Assembly (NCBI GenBank): GCA_037141235.1
Contig: JBAXCY010000103.1
Span: 1 to 10,611, forward strand
Direction of reading: 5' to 3'
Length of the DNA stretch: 10,611 nucleotides
From: Bog-756 sp037141235
Lineage (GTDB): Bacteria > Actinomycetota > Acidimicrobiia > Acidimicrobiales > RAAP-2
Within the stretch, counting starts at the first letter, position 1. The number at the start of each line of letters is the position of its first letter. Shown piece by piece: positions 9,972-10,611 of this stretch. The position numbers were made by a program, and so were the translations under genes. The notes under the pieces are model-generated. The model saw nothing but the letters and a program-made list of their open reading frames with translations, searched no databases and was not told where the DNA came from.

Positions 9972-10355
9972 ATGGTGCGCGTCGGGCCGGTGCGGTCGCG
10001 GCATACATTTGCTGCTCTGCGCAGGCCGTCGGGCCGAGGCCGGCACGGCCCTGTGTCGACGAGTTTTGTCGACCGACCTGACTGGACCAGGACTGAGGTG
10101 GCTTACGCCGTCAATCGCAAGGTCGGCAGTGCGGTCGAACGCAACCTTCTGCGCAGACGGATGCGAGCCATCGTGTCTGAACAGGCCACCGAGTTGCCGA
10201 CCGGGGCGTATTTGGTGCGTGTCGGCCTTGACGGGACGGCACTCGATTTCAATGAACTGAAGGCAGCCATGACCCGAGCATTCGAGAAGGCGACGAATAA
10301 GACGTCCCCGCAGACCGGGTCGACGCTGCGCGCCAGCAACGGGGTGCGAACGTGA
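9972..10355 (+). CDS. rnpA: Ribonuclease P protein component
   Basis: RnpA is the protein cofactor of RNase P, which removes 5' leaders from tRNA precursors. The conserved core is AYAVNRKVGSAVERNLLRRRMR at about residues 44-65, containing the RNR-type motif, preceded by VRSRHTFAALRR, which fits the family N-terminal helix. From ATG 9972 the protein has 127 residues, normal for the family. The start is uncertain: GTG 9975 is better spaced (five bases) from GGAAGG at 9964-9969, and GTG 9990 is also possible. The same frame is open upstream through rpmH to an ATG at 9807, which would give a 182-residue form. The end overlaps yidD as GTGA. Confidence 0.93.
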   Translation: MVRVGPVRSRHTFAALRRPSGRGRHGPVSTSFVDRPDWTRTEVAYAVNRKVGSAVERNLLRRRMRAIVSEQATELPTGAYLVRVGLDGTALDFNELKAAMTRAFEKATNKTSPQTGSTLRASNGVRT

Positions 10356-10611
10356 TTTCCGAGCAGAAACAGGCTCTGAACTGCGCTGATGAAGAGCACA
10401 GTGACGGCAGGAGCCATCCAGAGGCACCAGACTTCCGATCTTCGACGGCTCGGGTTCTGGTGGGAATGATCCACGGCTACCAGATGGCCCGTTCCGGTCG
10501 GCCCACAGGGTGCCGGTATCTCCCGAGTTGTTCGGAGTATGCCGTGGTGGCTATCGACAGCCACGGTCCGCTGCGCGGTACCTGGCTGGGCGTGCGTCGG
10601 ATCGCCCGATG
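10352..10611 (+). CDS. yidD: Membrane protein insertion efficiency factor YidD (5' part)
   Basis: YidD is a small membrane-associated protein that helps the YidC insertase; it commonly lies between rnpA and yidC. The diagnostic block is GCRYLPSCSEYAVVAIDSHG at about residues 53-72, followed by RGTWLGVRRIAR, just before the conserved Cys-His-Pro that would lie beyond the window. Start GTG 10352 overlaps the rnpA stop (GTGA), with GGGGTG five bases upstream, so coupled translation is likely. This start gives about 35 polar, acidic residues before the domain; GTG 10460 or ATG 10466 would give a more usual short N-terminus. The gene runs off the right edge, with 86 codons visible. Confidence 0.9.
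   Translation, partial: MISEQKQALNCADEEHSDGRSHPEAPDFRSSTARVLVGMIHGYQMARSGRPTGCRYLPSCSEYAVVAIDSHGPLRGTWLGVRRIAR

Overview
This window is a bacterial chromosomal replication-origin region from a high-GC actinobacterium. Two things point to Actinomycetota: the gene order (rpmH-rnpA-yidD divergent from dnaA-oriC-dnaN-recF-dciA/DUF721-gyrB-gyrA-tRNA-Ile) and the many GTG starts. Sequence flavour (compact proteins, 639-residue GyrB without the large enterobacterial insertion, short DciA) made me think of the Acidimicrobiia, but this is a guess that only a phylogeny of DnaA, GyrB or RecF would settle.

Layout, left to right: (1) 1-314, a stretch with no recognisable gene and locally low GC; (2) 315-388, tRNA-Ile(GAU) on the minus strand; (3) 471-5004, gyrA and gyrB, both minus, transcribed gyrB then gyrA with a 124-base gap; (4) 5204-7790, dciA, recF and dnaN, minus, transcribed dnaN-recF-dciA with a 23-base gap and a 4-base stop/start overlap; (5) 7791-8063, a compact oriC with about six DnaA-box-like 9-mers, DnaA-trio-like triplets and an AT-rich unwinding element beside dnaN; (6) 8064-9455, dnaA, minus; (7) 9456-9810, a divergent promoter region with a second DnaA-box cluster, a 15-base palindrome and smaller repeats; (8) 9811-10611, rpmH, rnpA and the 5' part of yidD, plus strand.

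The genes form one functional set. DnaA binds the boxes and opens the AT-rich element. DciA probably helps place the replicative helicase. DnaN is the sliding clamp, RecF acts in gap repair, and GyrB/GyrA form gyrase, which relieves supercoils ahead of the forks. On the other side rpmH, rnpA and yidD supply ribosomal protein L34, the RNase P protein and a membrane-insertion helper.

All the genes are familiar; I see no new defence system, mobile element or CRISPR array. The points most worth checking are: a reading frame continuous with rnpA that starts four bases before rpmH and encloses it, as described for Thermus; a clear DnaA-box/GC/trio/AT-rich unwinding module; an Asn in the GyrB TOPRIM motif where Asp is usual; and a palindrome in the dnaA-rpmH promoter region.
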